Source: Bacteroidota bacterium
Lineage (GTDB): Bacteria > Bacteroidota > Bacteroidia > Flavobacteriales_D > Sanyastnellaceae
Length of the DNA: 64,000 nt
Reading direction: 5' to 3'
Assembly: GCA_027619225.1 (NCBI GenBank)
Contig: JAQCFW010000001.1
Coordinates: 62,001-126,000 of the forward strand
A program made the translations under genes and the position numbers. The notes below the pieces were generated by a model. It was not told where the DNA came from and searched no databases. It saw only the letters and a program-made list of their open reading frames with translations. Positions 8,671 to 17,717 of this stretch are shown here, piece after piece; position 1 is the first letter of the stretch; each line of letters begins with the position of its first letter.

Positions 8671-10164
8671 ATGCAACCACTGCAAATTCAAAATAGCCTA
8701 ACACGTAAGAAAGAGGTTTTTAAGGCTCTTAATTCTCCTCATGTAGGGATGTATGTTTGCGGGCCAACTGTTTACAGCAATGTTCATTTAGGAAATGTTA
8801 GGACATTCCTTTCATTCGATATTATTTATCGCTACCTCAAGTTTATTGGATATAAAGTTCGATATGTACGGAACATTACGGATGTAGGCCACCTTGTGGG
8901 TGATACAGACGAGGGTGAGGATAAAATTGGCAAGATGGCGCGACTTCAGAAACTCGAACCGATGGAAATCGTGCAGAAGTACACAAACGACTTCCATGAT
9001 GTAATGCGAATTTTTAACATTCTTACGCCTTCTATCGAACCGACTGCAACTGGTCACATTATCGAGCAGATTGAAGCTATTGAGAAGATTATCGACAACG
9101 GATATGGGTATGAGGTAAATGGAAACGTATACTTCAGCGTAAGAACCTTCAGTGAAGATTACTCTTACGGAGAGCTTTCAGGAAGGAAAATAGATGAACT
9201 GATCAGTAACTCGCGCGCACTTGACGGGCAGAGTGAGAAGAGAGATCCTATCGATTTTGCCCTTTGGAAGAAAGCTGATGAGACGCATCTTATGAGGTGG
9301 CCTTCGCCTTGGGGAATAGGGTTTCCAGGCTGGCATTTAGAATGCAGCGTTATGAGCACGAAGTATCTCGGAGACAGGTTCGATATTCACGGAGGAGGAA
9401 TGGATCTTAAGTTCCCCCACCATGAGTGTGAAATAGCCCAAAACGTAGCAGCTAGTAAAATCGAGAGTCCTGTAGGTTACTGGATTCATGGGAACATGCT
9501 TACTGTAAATGGCCGTAAAATGGCTAAATCTGAGGGCAATGGTTTTACGCCCGAAGAATTAATTACTGGAAATCACCAGCTGCTAGAAAGAGGATACTCA
9601 CCCATGACGGTTAGGTTCTTTATGATGATGGGCCACTATGCTTCGACTTTAGACTTCTCTAATGACGCATTAATTGCTGCTGAAAAAGGTCTGTCAAAAC
9701 TTACAAATGCAATTGAAGGATTAGAGAAACTCGAAGGAGCGAGTGAGTTAAATATGGATGTTGACGTGGCGGAATTGTCACAGAAATGTTATGACGCTAT
9801 GAACGACGACTTCAACACACCCATGCTGATTGCAACATTATTCGAAGGCGTGAAATGGATAAACTCTGCTACTGACGGAAGGATTTCTCTTAGCAAAGAC
9901 CAAATATCAGCCCTTAAATCTCTCTACTCAGACTTTGTGAATGACGTACTTGGGCTTTCGAGTGAAGCAACAGAAAATTCTCGGTCTGGGGCTATGGGGG
10001 GTGAAGATATCTCAACTAACTTGTTAGACCTGCTTGTAGAATTAAGGTCTGATGCTAAGGAAAACAAAGATTACGCCGGAGCAGACAGGATTAGAAATAC
10101 GCTAAGTAAGTTGGGTATTTCGATTAAAGACGGAAAAGACGGAAGCAGCTGGAGTCATGAATAG
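8671..10164 (+). CDS. cysS: Cysteinyl-tRNA synthetase
   Basis: Charges tRNA-Cys with cysteine. 497 residues, normal for the class Ia enzyme. Zinc ligand Cys30 sits in [15 protein letters not shown], which also holds the HIGH-like motif. The second zinc region [10 protein letters not shown] is near residue 224 and the HHECE stretch near 252. The class I signature KMAKS, close to residue 284, takes the place of KMSKS. The C-terminal DALR-like helical region ends with [14 protein letters not shown]. The gene overlaps the start of the glutaminyl cyclase gene by 8 bp, suggesting a shared transcript. Confidence 0.97.
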   Translation: MQPLQIQNSLTRKKEVFKALNSPHVGMYVCGPTVYSNVHLGNVRTFLSFDIIYRYLKFIGYKVRYVRNITDVGHLVGDTDEGEDKIGKMARLQKLEPMEIVQKYTNDFHDVMRIFNILTPSIEPTATGHIIEQIEAIEKIIDNGYGYEVNGNVYFSVRTFSEDYSYGELSGRKIDELISNSRALDGQSEKRDPIDFALWKKADETHLMRWPSPWGIGFPGWHLECSVMSTKYLGDRFDIHGGGMDLKFPHHECEIAQNVAASKIESPVGYWIHGNMLTVNGRKMAKSEGNGFTPEELITGNHQLLERGYSPMTVRFFMMMGHYASTLDFSNDALIAAEKGLSKLTNAIEGLEKLEGASELNMDVDVAELSQKCYDAMNDDFNTPMLIATLFEGVKWINSATDGRISLSKDQISALKSLYSDFVNDVLGLSSEATENSRSGAMGGEDISTNLLDLLVELRSDAKENKDYAGADRIRNTLSKLGISIKDGKDGSSWSHE

Positions 10165-11161
10165 ATTAAAAAACTTGGTAGTCGGAGTTTTATTTGTCGG
10201 TGGAGTCAGCAGTGGATGCGGAAGTGATGATGGTGGAGAGGGACGAACTGTGGGAGTGAGCGCGTCAAGAGATAGCGTGGAAGTGCCTGAATTTTCTGGT
10301 GACTCAGCGTACATCTACGTGGAGCGCCAGGTCGCCTTTGGGCCGAGGGTGCCAAATTCTGTAGAGCACAATAATTGTGGTGAATGGTTGGCCGATGAGC
10401 TAAGGAGACATGGGGCGGACGTTATCGTACAGAAAGGAAAGGCGAAAGCTTTTGACGGAAAAATTCTCGAGCTATCAAATATAGTCGGGCAGTATAATAT
10501 AGATTCTAAAAATCGTATTATGCTATATGCGCACTGGGATACGAGGCCATTTGCTGACAAAGATATCATCAGAATAAATGAGCCAATTGACGGAGCCAAC
10601 GATGGAGGATCGGGCGTAGGGGTTTTGCTTGAGATTGCGAGACAATTGGGCGAAAAAGCTCCAAACGTAGGTGTCGATATTGTCTTTTTTGATGGTGAGG
10701 ATTACGGAGCTCCAGAAGGTACTCCTGCTACGAACTCGAGTTATTTGAATTGGTGTTTAGGGAGTCAATTTTGGGCTAAGCAGCCACATCGGCATGGGTA
10801 TAGGGCGAGGTTTGGCATTCTATTAGATATGGTGGGTGCGAAAGACGCCGTTTTTAATCGAGAAGGAACCTCGATGAGGTATGCGCCAAGTGTCGTGAGA
10901 AAGGTTTGGTCTAGAGCTGAAAAATTAGGGTACGGAAACTTGTTTCAAAATAGAGAAACGCCAGCTACGGTAGACGATAACCTCTTCGTAAGCGAACTGG
11001 GCGGCGTACCGAGCGTAAACATCGTAGACTACAGGATGAACGTGATACCCATGGGCTATGGGCCATTCCACCATACTCATGCCGACAATATGGACGTGAT
11101 TGACCAATCTACGCTCGAAGCTGTAGGAAAGACCGTTCTTTCTATTGTTTACAGCGAGTAA
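10157..11161 (+). CDS. Glutaminyl-peptide cyclotransferase (M28 family), lipoprotein
   Basis: Converts N-terminal Gln of secreted proteins to pyroglutamate. 334 residues with a lipoprotein signal (hydrophobic run then VSSGC, lipidated Cys near 21). The zinc-peptidase-like fold shows YAHWDTRPFAD, the metal-binding GANDGGSGVGVLLE, FFDGEDYG and the late HTHADNMDVID. The insert WCLGSQFWAK and the LDMVGAKDA stretch fit Bacteroidota glutaminyl cyclases better than M28 aminopeptidases. It starts inside the end of cysS (8 bp overlap) and is convergent with pheS, whose stop is 12 bp away. Confidence 0.87.
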   Translation: MNRLKNLVVGVLFVGGVSSGCGSDDGGEGRTVGVSASRDSVEVPEFSGDSAYIYVERQVAFGPRVPNSVEHNNCGEWLADELRRHGADVIVQKGKAKAFDGKILELSNIVGQYNIDSKNRIMLYAHWDTRPFADKDIIRINEPIDGANDGGSGVGVLLEIARQLGEKAPNVGVDIVFFDGEDYGAPEGTPATNSSYLNWCLGSQFWAKQPHRHGYRARFGILLDMVGAKDAVFNREGTSMRYAPSVVRKVWSRAEKLGYGNLFQNRETPATVDDNLFVSELGGVPSVNIVDYRMNVIPMGYGPFHHTHADNMDVIDQSTLEAVGKTVLSIVYSE

Positions 11162-11173
11162 AAGCCAGTATAA

Positions 11174-12196
11174 TTAACGCTCGCCTTTGAACTGATCTAG
11201 GAAACGCTTGTCATTTTCGAAGAATAGACGAAGATCACCTATTTGGTATTTAAGCATCGCAATTCGCTCTATTCCCATACCAAAAGCAAAGCCACTGTAC
11301 TTTTTAGAGTCGATTCCGTTTACTTCAAGTACATTGGGATCCACCATACCGCATCCCAGAATCTCTAGCCACCCTGTTCCCTTTGTAATTTTCTTATCGA
11401 CCTCTGTCTCAAGACCCCAATAAACATCAACCTCTGCGCTAGGCTCTGTGAATGGGAAGTAAGAGGGTCTAAGTCTGATCTTCGTATCAGGGCCAAAAAA
11501 CTTTTGTGCAAAGTGAAGTAGGTTCTGTTTTAAGTCCGCAAATGACACCCCTTTGTCAATGTATAGTCCTTCGATTTGATGAAACATACAATGAGCTCTA
11601 GCTGAGACCGCCTCGTTCCTGAACACACGGCCAGGCATAATAATGCGCATGGGTGGCTTGCGTTTCTCCATCTCCCTAACCTGTACTGAACTTGTATGCG
11701 TTCTTAGAAGCAAGTCAGGGTTTCTTTCAACAAAGAACGTGTCTTGCATATCACGAGCTGGATGCTCTGGGGGAAAGTTGAGTCCACTAAATACATGCCA
11801 ATCATCCTCTATCTCAGGGCCTTCTACAACTCCAAATCCCATATTTTTAAAGATCCCCACAATCTCACGTCTCACCACTTGAAGAGGATGGTGAGTTCCT
11901 TGTGGCACCCCTCCAGCTGGGCGTGAGGGGTCAACTCCACTGGCCTTTGTCTCTACCTTGCGATTGAAAGCAGCTTGCTCTAACGCAACTCTTTCTTCCA
12001 CGGCACCCTTGACTTTATTAATCAGAGGGCCGAGCTCACGCTTGTCCTCAGGTGCAACATCTCGAAACTGAGACATCAGATCCTTCATCTTCCCTTTTCT
12101 ACCTAAAAACTCAACTCGAAAAGCCTCTACCTCTTCAGCAGATTTGAAAACTCTTCCAGCTATATCATTAAGTAATTCATCTAATTCCTCCCTCAT
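11174..12196 (-). CDS. pheS: Phenylalanyl-tRNA synthetase alpha subunit
   Basis: Catalytic subunit of the (alpha-beta)2 class II synthetase. 340 residues: an N-terminal coiled-coil region (about 1-90, with EFLGRKGKMKDLM) that binds tRNA, motif 2 in GRVFRNEAVSARAHCMFHQ near residue 190, and motif 3 in FAFGMGIERIAMLKY near 305. Its ATG overlaps the stop of the upstream cyclophilin gene by one base (TAATG). pheT is not adjacent; it lies 1.7 kb away on the other strand. Confidence 0.97.
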   Translation of the reverse strand: MREELDELLNDIAGRVFKSAEEVEAFRVEFLGRKGKMKDLMSQFRDVAPEDKRELGPLINKVKGAVEERVALEQAAFNRKVETKASGVDPSRPAGGVPQGTHHPLQVVRREIVGIFKNMGFGVVEGPEIEDDWHVFSGLNFPPEHPARDMQDTFFVERNPDLLLRTHTSSVQVREMEKRKPPMRIIMPGRVFRNEAVSARAHCMFHQIEGLYIDKGVSFADLKQNLLHFAQKFFGPDTKIRLRPSYFPFTEPSAEVDVYWGLETEVDKKITKGTGWLEILGCGMVDPNVLEVNGIDSKKYSGFAFGMGIERIAMLKYQIGDLRLFFENDKRFLDQFKGER

Positions 12197-12906
12197 TATT
12201 TCAGTACTTCAACACTAAATTTAATATCCGCTAATGGCCTGTTTCCTCTAGCTACTTTCCTTGCTGCAATAGAATCGATGATGTCTATTCCTTCTATTAC
12301 TAATCCAAAAACCGTATAATTCATATCAAGAAATGGAGTGCCTCCAAGTTCTGCATATTGGTTTATATGATCATCGGAATAAGAAAATTCAGGATGATCG
12401 GCCCTCAGTTTATTCTCAAATGACTTCAACTCTCCTGGTTTGTATGTTTTTCCATCAACTATATAGAATTGACTGCCTGAGGAACGGAAATCAGGATTCA
12501 CGTTATCAGGCTGTCTAGCAGCGGATAAAGCACCCTTAATATGGATGTGATCTGCTCTGATTTCATTCTCAACAGTGTAACCCGGTCCACCACTTCCAAG
12601 TCTAGCCCCTTGTTGAGCATCGCGGCTATTGGGGTCTCCACCTTGAACCATAAAGCCTTTCATGACTCTGTGAAAGAGTAAATTTTCGTAAAAACCTTCT
12701 TCAGTAAGCTTGAGGAAGTTATCTCTGTGTAAAGGGGTTGAGTCAGAAAGAAGAACAATCATATCACCGAATTCTGTGTGAATAATGGCTTTTCGATTGG
12801 TATTCGTAGACTCTTGTTTATCACATCCTGATACAGACATCATAAAAATCGCACCAAATAATAAAGCGAATGTTCCTAAAAATGTGTTAGTATGAGATTT
12901 TTTCAT
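12196..12906 (-). CDS. Cyclophilin-type peptidyl-prolyl isomerase, lipoprotein
   Basis: 236 residues. The signal sequence ends in the lipobox VSGC (Cys near 28), so it should be anchored in the periplasm. The cyclophilin core follows: IIHTEFGDMIVLL, FHRVMKGFMVQGGDP (catalytic Arg region) and SSGSQFYIV. Relative to small bacterial cyclophilins it has an insert of about 35 residues after QFYIVDGK (LKSFENKLRADHPE...), which occurs in Bacteroidota members, before TVFGLVIEGIDIID. It is probably translated together with pheS through the TAATG overlap, although the functions are unrelated. Confidence 0.9.
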   Translation of the reverse strand: MKKSHTNTFLGTFALLFGAIFMMSVSGCDKQESTNTNRKAIIHTEFGDMIVLLSDSTPLHRDNFLKLTEEGFYENLLFHRVMKGFMVQGGDPNSRDAQQGARLGSGGPGYTVENEIRADHIHIKGALSAARQPDNVNPDFRSSGSQFYIVDGKTYKPGELKSFENKLRADHPEFSYSDDHINQYAELGGTPFLDMNYTVFGLVIEGIDIIDSIAARKVARGNRPLADIKFSVEVLK

Positions 12907-12957
12907 GATATTTGTATCCTTCGGAATTGAACACGCTAAGTTATAACCCCTACTGCT

Positions 12958-13341
12958 ATGAATCGCCTATTTCCAACACTCACTCTCGCTGCAATCGTAA
13001 TTTTTGCTTCTAGTTGTTATAAAATTGAAGATACAGTCGCAAATATTCAGGTTTATAGAATTGACGCTGTGGGTGAGAAAATTCCTGTTGCTGGCTGTGA
13101 TGTCCGCCTCTTTGCTCTCGGATCTTTAGATGAGGATTTTGTAGGTGAACCGAGGTTTGACACTACCCGAACAACTTCTGAAGAAGGGTTTGTTTCTTTC
13201 GATTTTTCTAATTTCTACGTTGGAGGTCAAGCGGGATTTGCCGTTCTAGATATCGAAGCTAGTAAAGGATCTCTATACGGTTCTGGCCTCATAAAAATTG
13301 AGGAGATGGAGACCAACAACGAAGAGGTTATAGTAGAGTAG
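12958..13341 (+). CDS. Predicted lipoprotein of unknown function
   Basis: 127 residues. An N-terminal signal with lipobox FASSC puts the lipidated Cys near residue 20. The remainder looks like a small beta-sandwich: IQVYRIDAVGEKIPVAGCDVRLFAL, then a FDTTRTTSEEGFVSFDFSNF segment. This resembles a carboxypeptidase-regulatory or Ig-like carrier domain in which a T/S-rich loop is followed by G-x-V-x-F. No catalytic residues are seen. It is divergent from the cyclophilin gene (51 bp apart) and convergent with the next gene (8 bp between stops). Confidence 0.7.
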   Translation: MNRLFPTLTLAAIVIFASSCYKIEDTVANIQVYRIDAVGEKIPVAGCDVRLFALGSLDEDFVGEPRFDTTRTTSEEGFVSFDFSNFYVGGQAGFAVLDIEASKGSLYGSGLIKIEEMETNNEEVIVE

Positions 13342-13349
13342 TAGAAAAT

Positions 13350-13691
13350 CTATTCTGCGATCCAAGCTGCAAAGTAGTCCACCAGTTGACGCTTTAACAA
13401 TAATTCTTGTTCATCTGAGTCGAGTTCTGGCAACTCCCCCACTCTTTCAAAATGTGGCCAATCGTCATTATCTAAACCGAGGGTTTTATAATAGCCGAGT
13501 GGTTCTAATAAAGTGCAAATACCTACATGTATTAAGTTAACCTTATCATCCTTCTTGTATTCGCTAGGACCTTGGGATACTTCTTGCAGCCCTACCGCAA
13601 AAACCATTGAAGTCACATCGGGCTGCTCGCCAAACCTATCCATCATCAACTTTACGAGTTTATTCCACTCCCTTTCGAATTCAAAATCCAT
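13350..13691 (-). CDS. Conserved protein of unknown function
   Basis: 113 residues, acidic, without signal peptide or membrane segment, so probably cytoplasmic. Sequence marks are FEREWNKLVKLMMDRFG, MVFAVGLQEVSQG and IHVGICTLLEPLGYY, then a Leu/Glu-rich C-terminus. I have seen this type in Flavobacteriia only as a hypothetical protein and cannot assign a role. It lies 78 bp downstream of tRNA-Pro on the same strand with no obvious terminator between, so it may be read through from the tRNA promoter. Confidence 0.7.
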   Translation of the reverse strand: MDFEFEREWNKLVKLMMDRFGEQPDVTSMVFAVGLQEVSQGPSEYKKDDKVNLIHVGICTLLEPLGYYKTLGLDNDDWPHFERVGELPELDSDEQELLLKRQLVDYFAAWIAE

Positions 13692-13769
13692 TTTTTACTT
13701 TTTAAGTCCGCACATTCACGATGCAAAAGAGATCGCACTTTTCGTGTTTAAGCCCTTTCGAATTTGTTG

Positions 13770-13842
13770 TCGGGATGACAGGACTTGAACCTGCGACTTC
13801 ACGTCCCCCAGACGCGTACTCTACCAACTGAGCTACATCCCG
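13770..13842 (-). tRNA. tRNA-Pro (anticodon GGG)
   Basis: Read on the minus strand, a cloverleaf can be drawn. Acceptor CGGGATG pairs with CATCCCG, the D arm is GCTC-AGTTGGTA-GAGT, anticodon stem CGCGT/ACGTG encloses the loop CTGGGGG with GGG at positions 34-36, and the T arm holds TTCAAGT. The C1-G72 pair and A73 are typical of bacterial tRNA-Pro. CCA is not encoded. The 5' end is only 11 bp from a minus-strand -7 box. Confidence 0.95.
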
Positions 13843-13853
13843 ATTTGGAGACT

Positions 13854-13870
13854 CAAAGTTAGTAACTTTG
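13854..13870. promoter_or_regulatory. Symmetric bidirectional promoter core for tRNA-Pro and pheT
   Basis: The 17-bp palindrome CAAAGTTA-G-TAACTTTG carries a perfect TAnnTTTG box (TAACTTTG) on each strand: 13863-13870 on plus, facing pheT (ATG 19 bp further), and 13861-13854 on minus, facing tRNA-Pro (5' end 11 bp further). The boxes are back to back with one base between. That they are used is inferred from consensus and spacing. Confidence 0.6.
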
Positions 13871-13889
13871 CATCACTTTAAAACCAATT

Positions 13890-16361
13890 ATGAAGGTATC
13901 ATATAGAAAGATTAAGGAGTTCCTAAGTATTGCACTATCAGCTGATGATGCTGCTGTTGTTTTAACAGCTACAGGACTTGAAATAGAAGCAGTAGAGACC
14001 GTTGATGATGTACCGGGAGGCTTGCGCGGGCTCGTAGTAGGACATATTACAGAATGCCACCAGCACCCAAATGCAGATAGACTTCGCTGTTGCAAAGTTG
14101 ATGTAGGCTCAGGAGAAGCGCTTGATATTGTTTGTGGCGCACCTAATGCTGCTAAAGGTTTAAAAGTGGTTGTAGCTACTGTGGGATCTGAACTTTTCCC
14201 TACGGAAGGCGAACCATTTAAGATTAAGAAAGGTAAGATTCGTGGGGAGGCAAGCCTCGGAATGCTTTGTGGAGCTGAGGAAGTGGGGGTTGGAACACCT
14301 AACGGTGGGATCATACAGCTAGATCAAAAGTGGAGTCCAGGCACACTTGTAAGCGAAGTTTTCAAGGTGGGATCAGATGAAGTTCTCGAAATCGGACTCA
14401 CGCCTAACAGAAATGATGCGATGGGGCACTTCGGTGTAGCTCGAGATCTGAGGGCTGGGCTTATTCACGGAACTGTTAGCGAGTTTACCCAAACAGGACT
14501 TGATAAAGTAAGGACACCAGGAAGAACTAACATTGACTTCTCAACAGGGCTCACAGGAGGTTTTAAAGCATCTGTAGAGGTAAGTGATTTAGCACCCCGC
14601 TATACTTTAGTGGAGCTAGAGGGTGTGACGATTGCTCCTTCGCCAGAACATGCTCAGAGGTTCCTTCGTGGGATTGGATGCGCTCCAATTAACAATGTAG
14701 TGGATGCTACTAACTATGTTCTTCACGAGTTAGGCCAACCACTCCATGCCTTCGATACCGAAACTATCCAGGGAGAACTTAAAGTGAGACTGGCCATGAG
14801 TGGTGAGAAAATAACGACCCTCGATTCTAAAGAACGAAAGTTAAACTCATCTGACCTCGTTATTGCAGACGCGAACGAGGCGATGTGCATCGCGGGAGTC
14901 TTTGGTAGCTCTAAGCACGGAATAAGCGATAGCACCACCCGCATTTTATTAGAATCGGCATTCTTCAATCCAGTCTCCGTGAGAAAATCCGCCAAGAGAC
15001 ATGGACTGTCTACCGACGCTTCTTTTAGGTTCGAAAGACAAGTGGACCCGAATATGGTGAAGGCGTCAGTGGAAAGAGCGGCCGAACTGATTTGTGAGTG
15101 GAGCGGAGCTAAAATAGTTGGAGCTGTAGAACTTGGGGAAACGGACTCTGCACCTGGATACGAGGTTGACTTCGAATGGGACATTCTCGATAAGATGATA
15201 GGATCTAAGCTGGATAGAACTCACGTGAAGTCAATCTTAGAATCGCTTGATATTGAGGTACGCTCAGAAGATAAGGCAGGAATGAACTTGATGGTTTCTG
15301 CTTACCGCAGCGATGTTACAAGGCCAGCAGACGTTGTGGAGGAAATCCTTAGAATTCATGGATTTGACCAAATAGAGATCCCCTCTCGAATTTCTTCAAC
15401 TCTTGAAGTGTCATCGGAGCCCGATAAAGAAGACATACTGTTTGGCCTCGCATCAACGCTTGTAGCGAGAGGGTATAATGAAATTATGTCGAACTCACTA
15501 ACAAAAGCTTCGTATTCAGAGCAATGCTGGAAAGACTCCGATCTAAATCCCAAGACTACTGTTGAAATTCTCAATCCGCTGAGTGGAGATTTAGGCGTGA
15601 TGAGGCAAAGTCTCGTCTTTCAAGGGTTAGAGGCAATCGAGAGAAATACAAATCACAGATCTCCGGATTTAAAACTCTTTGAATTTGGGAGGACTTACCA
15701 AGTGAACGATAAGGGTGAGACGTCGGGATATAAGGAAACCGAGCATTTGAGCTTGTGGATTACTGGGAGGAAGATGCCTGCAAACTGGAACGAACAAGAG
15801 GACAATGTAGATATGTTTACTCTGAAGGAAGCAGTAAGAGCATTGCTTGATCAAGTCGGTTTGAGTTCTAAAGTGAGCGAAATGGTTGATGAAGGAGGAT
15901 TACTGCTAGAGGGGAATGTGATTAACGTTGGGAACAATGTCATCGGTAGATTTGGGCAGGTACACCCAGATGTTACAAAAATGTGCAAAGTTGACGAGCC
16001 TGTTTTTTGGGCAGATTTACTCGTTAAGCCACTTCTTAAGGCGAGGAAGAAACGTAAAATTATTGCAAGGGAGCTTCCAAAGTTCCCTTCTGTAAAAAGA
16101 GACCTATCATTAATTCTTGATCGTGGTATCAGTTTCGAATCTATTAAAGAATGTGCTTTTAAAGCCGAAAATAAAATCCTAAAAAAGATGTCATTGTTTG
16201 ACGTTTATGAAGGAGATAAACTTGAGAAGGGTAAGGTAAGTTATGCTGTAGGACTTGTCTTACAAGATGAAAGTAAAACGCTTACTGACAAACAGATCGA
16301 TAAGAGCGTAGCAAGGATTCTAGATGGAATTACAAAGGCAACGGGTGCAACACTCCGTTAG
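13890..16361 (+). CDS. pheT: Phenylalanyl-tRNA synthetase beta subunit
   Basis: 823 residues, normal size. In order: the short N-terminal KVSYRKIKEFLSI, an EMAP/OB-fold tRNA-binding domain (about 40-150, with LVVGHITECHQHPNADRLRCCKVDVG), the B3/B4 editing domain (about 210-400, with GCAPINNVVDATNYVLHE and HAFD), the B5 domain (about 410-480), the catalytic-like core, and the FDX-ACB anticodon-binding domain at the C-terminus (about 730-823, with FPSVKRDLSLILDRG). The ATG at 13890 is preceded by an exact TAACTTTG box. The acyltransferase gene follows after 3 bp. Confidence 0.97.
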   Translation: MKVSYRKIKEFLSIALSADDAAVVLTATGLEIEAVETVDDVPGGLRGLVVGHITECHQHPNADRLRCCKVDVGSGEALDIVCGAPNAAKGLKVVVATVGSELFPTEGEPFKIKKGKIRGEASLGMLCGAEEVGVGTPNGGIIQLDQKWSPGTLVSEVFKVGSDEVLEIGLTPNRNDAMGHFGVARDLRAGLIHGTVSEFTQTGLDKVRTPGRTNIDFSTGLTGGFKASVEVSDLAPRYTLVELEGVTIAPSPEHAQRFLRGIGCAPINNVVDATNYVLHELGQPLHAFDTETIQGELKVRLAMSGEKITTLDSKERKLNSSDLVIADANEAMCIAGVFGSSKHGISDSTTRILLESAFFNPVSVRKSAKRHGLSTDASFRFERQVDPNMVKASVERAAELICEWSGAKIVGAVELGETDSAPGYEVDFEWDILDKMIGSKLDRTHVKSILESLDIEVRSEDKAGMNLMVSAYRSDVTRPADVVEEILRIHGFDQIEIPSRISSTLEVSSEPDKEDILFGLASTLVARGYNEIMSNSLTKASYSEQCWKDSDLNPKTTVEILNPLSGDLGVMRQSLVFQGLEAIERNTNHRSPDLKLFEFGRTYQVNDKGETSGYKETEHLSLWITGRKMPANWNEQEDNVDMFTLKEAVRALLDQVGLSSKVSEMVDEGGLLLEGNVINVGNNVIGRFGQVHPDVTKMCKVDEPVFWADLLVKPLLKARKKRKIIARELPKFPSVKRDLSLILDRGISFESIKECAFKAENKILKKMSLFDVYEGDKLEKGKVSYAVGLVLQDESKTLTDKQIDKSVARILDGITKATGATLR

Positions 16362-16364
16362 GGT

Positions 16365-17717
16365 ATGAGTAACGATAAGACACCCATTATAAGACCGCCT
16401 ATTCAACGCGTTACACTGCTATATTTCTTGACAAGAGAATTGGTAAAGCAGGGCATTAAGAGATTTCATAGAATTACTACTTATGGAGGTCAAGACCATC
16501 TACCTGAAGGGGAAGGTCCTGTTATTTTCGTATCTAATCATCAGAATGGACTGATGGACCCCATGATGGTTTCAGGATTATTAAAGCAACAACTTCATTG
16601 GTTCACAAGATCCGATGTTTTTCGGAATCCCTTTGTACGAAAGTTTCTTATTAAATGCCACGGTATTCCAATTTACCGACAAAGAGACCGGTTAAAAGAT
16701 CTGAGAGAAAGGAATGATGTGATATGGGATTGCTGCATTGAGAGATTAGATATTGGAGCTATTCTTTCTATTTTTCCCGAGGGCAATCACAATCCACAAA
16801 AAACGATTCGGGGAATTAAAAATGGGGTGGGAGATTTGATGGGTCGTGCTGTAAGTAAATACGAAAGTCTGAAGAGCATCAAAATTATTCCTTTAGGTCT
16901 TGACTACGAGGATTACCCTGACTACAGAAGACGTTTTTGTCTCAGAATGGGTAAACCTGTTGAATGGGTGGATTTATACGATAAGAAAACTGGCAAAATG
17001 CAATTGCAGAAACTTGCTGAAAGGATTCAAACAGCAATGAGAAATATCGCTGTAGACATTAGACCTTACGAGAAGTATGATGATATTATCCCCTACGTAA
17101 ATGCATTAAGGACGACAGAAGCTTCTGCTGAAGATTGGATTAAAATCACTTGTGACTTAGATAAAATATCTCAGTTGGGAAATGTAATGGATATAGCAGA
17201 TGCGGCTGAGAATTTAAGGCGAGAGGGGTTTGACTCAGGGAAAATGAGAGTCGAAGCCTGGGGATTAAGCAACGGAGATGTGAGAAAGAAAAAGTGGTGG
17301 GCGGTAGCTCTCAAGCCACTGAGTTGGATCGCAAATGCACCAACTTTTCTACAGCAACTTATCTTAAACTTCAAAGGAGACAACGTGAAGGCGATAGCGT
17401 TTAGAAGCACTACGAAAATCTGTGCGGGGATGATTGTATATCCACTTACTTGGACCATTTTGGCTGCGTTTCTTGGGCTCATTGCATCTGATAGAGGATT
17501 CAGCTTTTTCGGGTGGAGTCCTTTCTTCGAAGTCTTCTTCACTTTCTGGTCTTTTGCTACTTTCGGAAATCGATTTTATGGCTGGTTAAAAGGTCATTTA
17601 CATGATCACAACGACGCTGTAGAAGGGGCACGTTTTTGGAATGATGACAAATCAACCGCACTTAGGAAAGCATGGGTGAACTACATTGCGGTAGTGAAGA
17701 AAACACTTCTAGAATGA
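16365..17717 (+). CDS. PlsC-type acyltransferase with C-terminal membrane region
   Basis: 450 residues. An N-terminal acyltransferase domain of the 1-acyl-glycerol-3-phosphate type shows the catalytic HX4D in VSNHQNGLMDP near residue 58, followed by FPEGNH (substrate-binding FPEG) near 145 and an RGIKNGVG stretch. The C-terminal third has hydrophobic segments around residues 350-400. It probably acylates a lysophospholipid or related glycerol-phosphate lipid at the inner membrane; the exact acceptor cannot be read. It overlaps the following VOC gene by 4 bp (ATGA). Confidence 0.85.
   Translation: MSNDKTPIIRPPIQRVTLLYFLTRELVKQGIKRFHRITTYGGQDHLPEGEGPVIFVSNHQNGLMDPMMVSGLLKQQLHWFTRSDVFRNPFVRKFLIKCHGIPIYRQRDRLKDLRERNDVIWDCCIERLDIGAILSIFPEGNHNPQKTIRGIKNGVGDLMGRAVSKYESLKSIKIIPLGLDYEDYPDYRRRFCLRMGKPVEWVDLYDKKTGKMQLQKLAERIQTAMRNIAVDIRPYEKYDDIIPYVNALRTTEASAEDWIKITCDLDKISQLGNVMDIADAAENLRREGFDSGKMRVEAWGLSNGDVRKKKWWAVALKPLSWIANAPTFLQQLILNFKGDNVKAIAFRSTTKICAGMIVYPLTWTILAAFLGLIASDRGFSFFGWSPFFEVFFTFWSFATFGNRFYGWLKGHLHDHNDAVEGARFWNDDKSTALRKAWVNYIAVVKKTLLE

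Noticed and set aside
10102-10599. Minus-strand open frames opposite the glutaminyl cyclase gene, and similar long antisense frames elsewhere (for example 13859-14314, 14723-15184, 57868-58395)
   Set aside because: They lie entirely opposite well-supported genes, lack family motifs and have compositions expected from the reverse of coding DNA.
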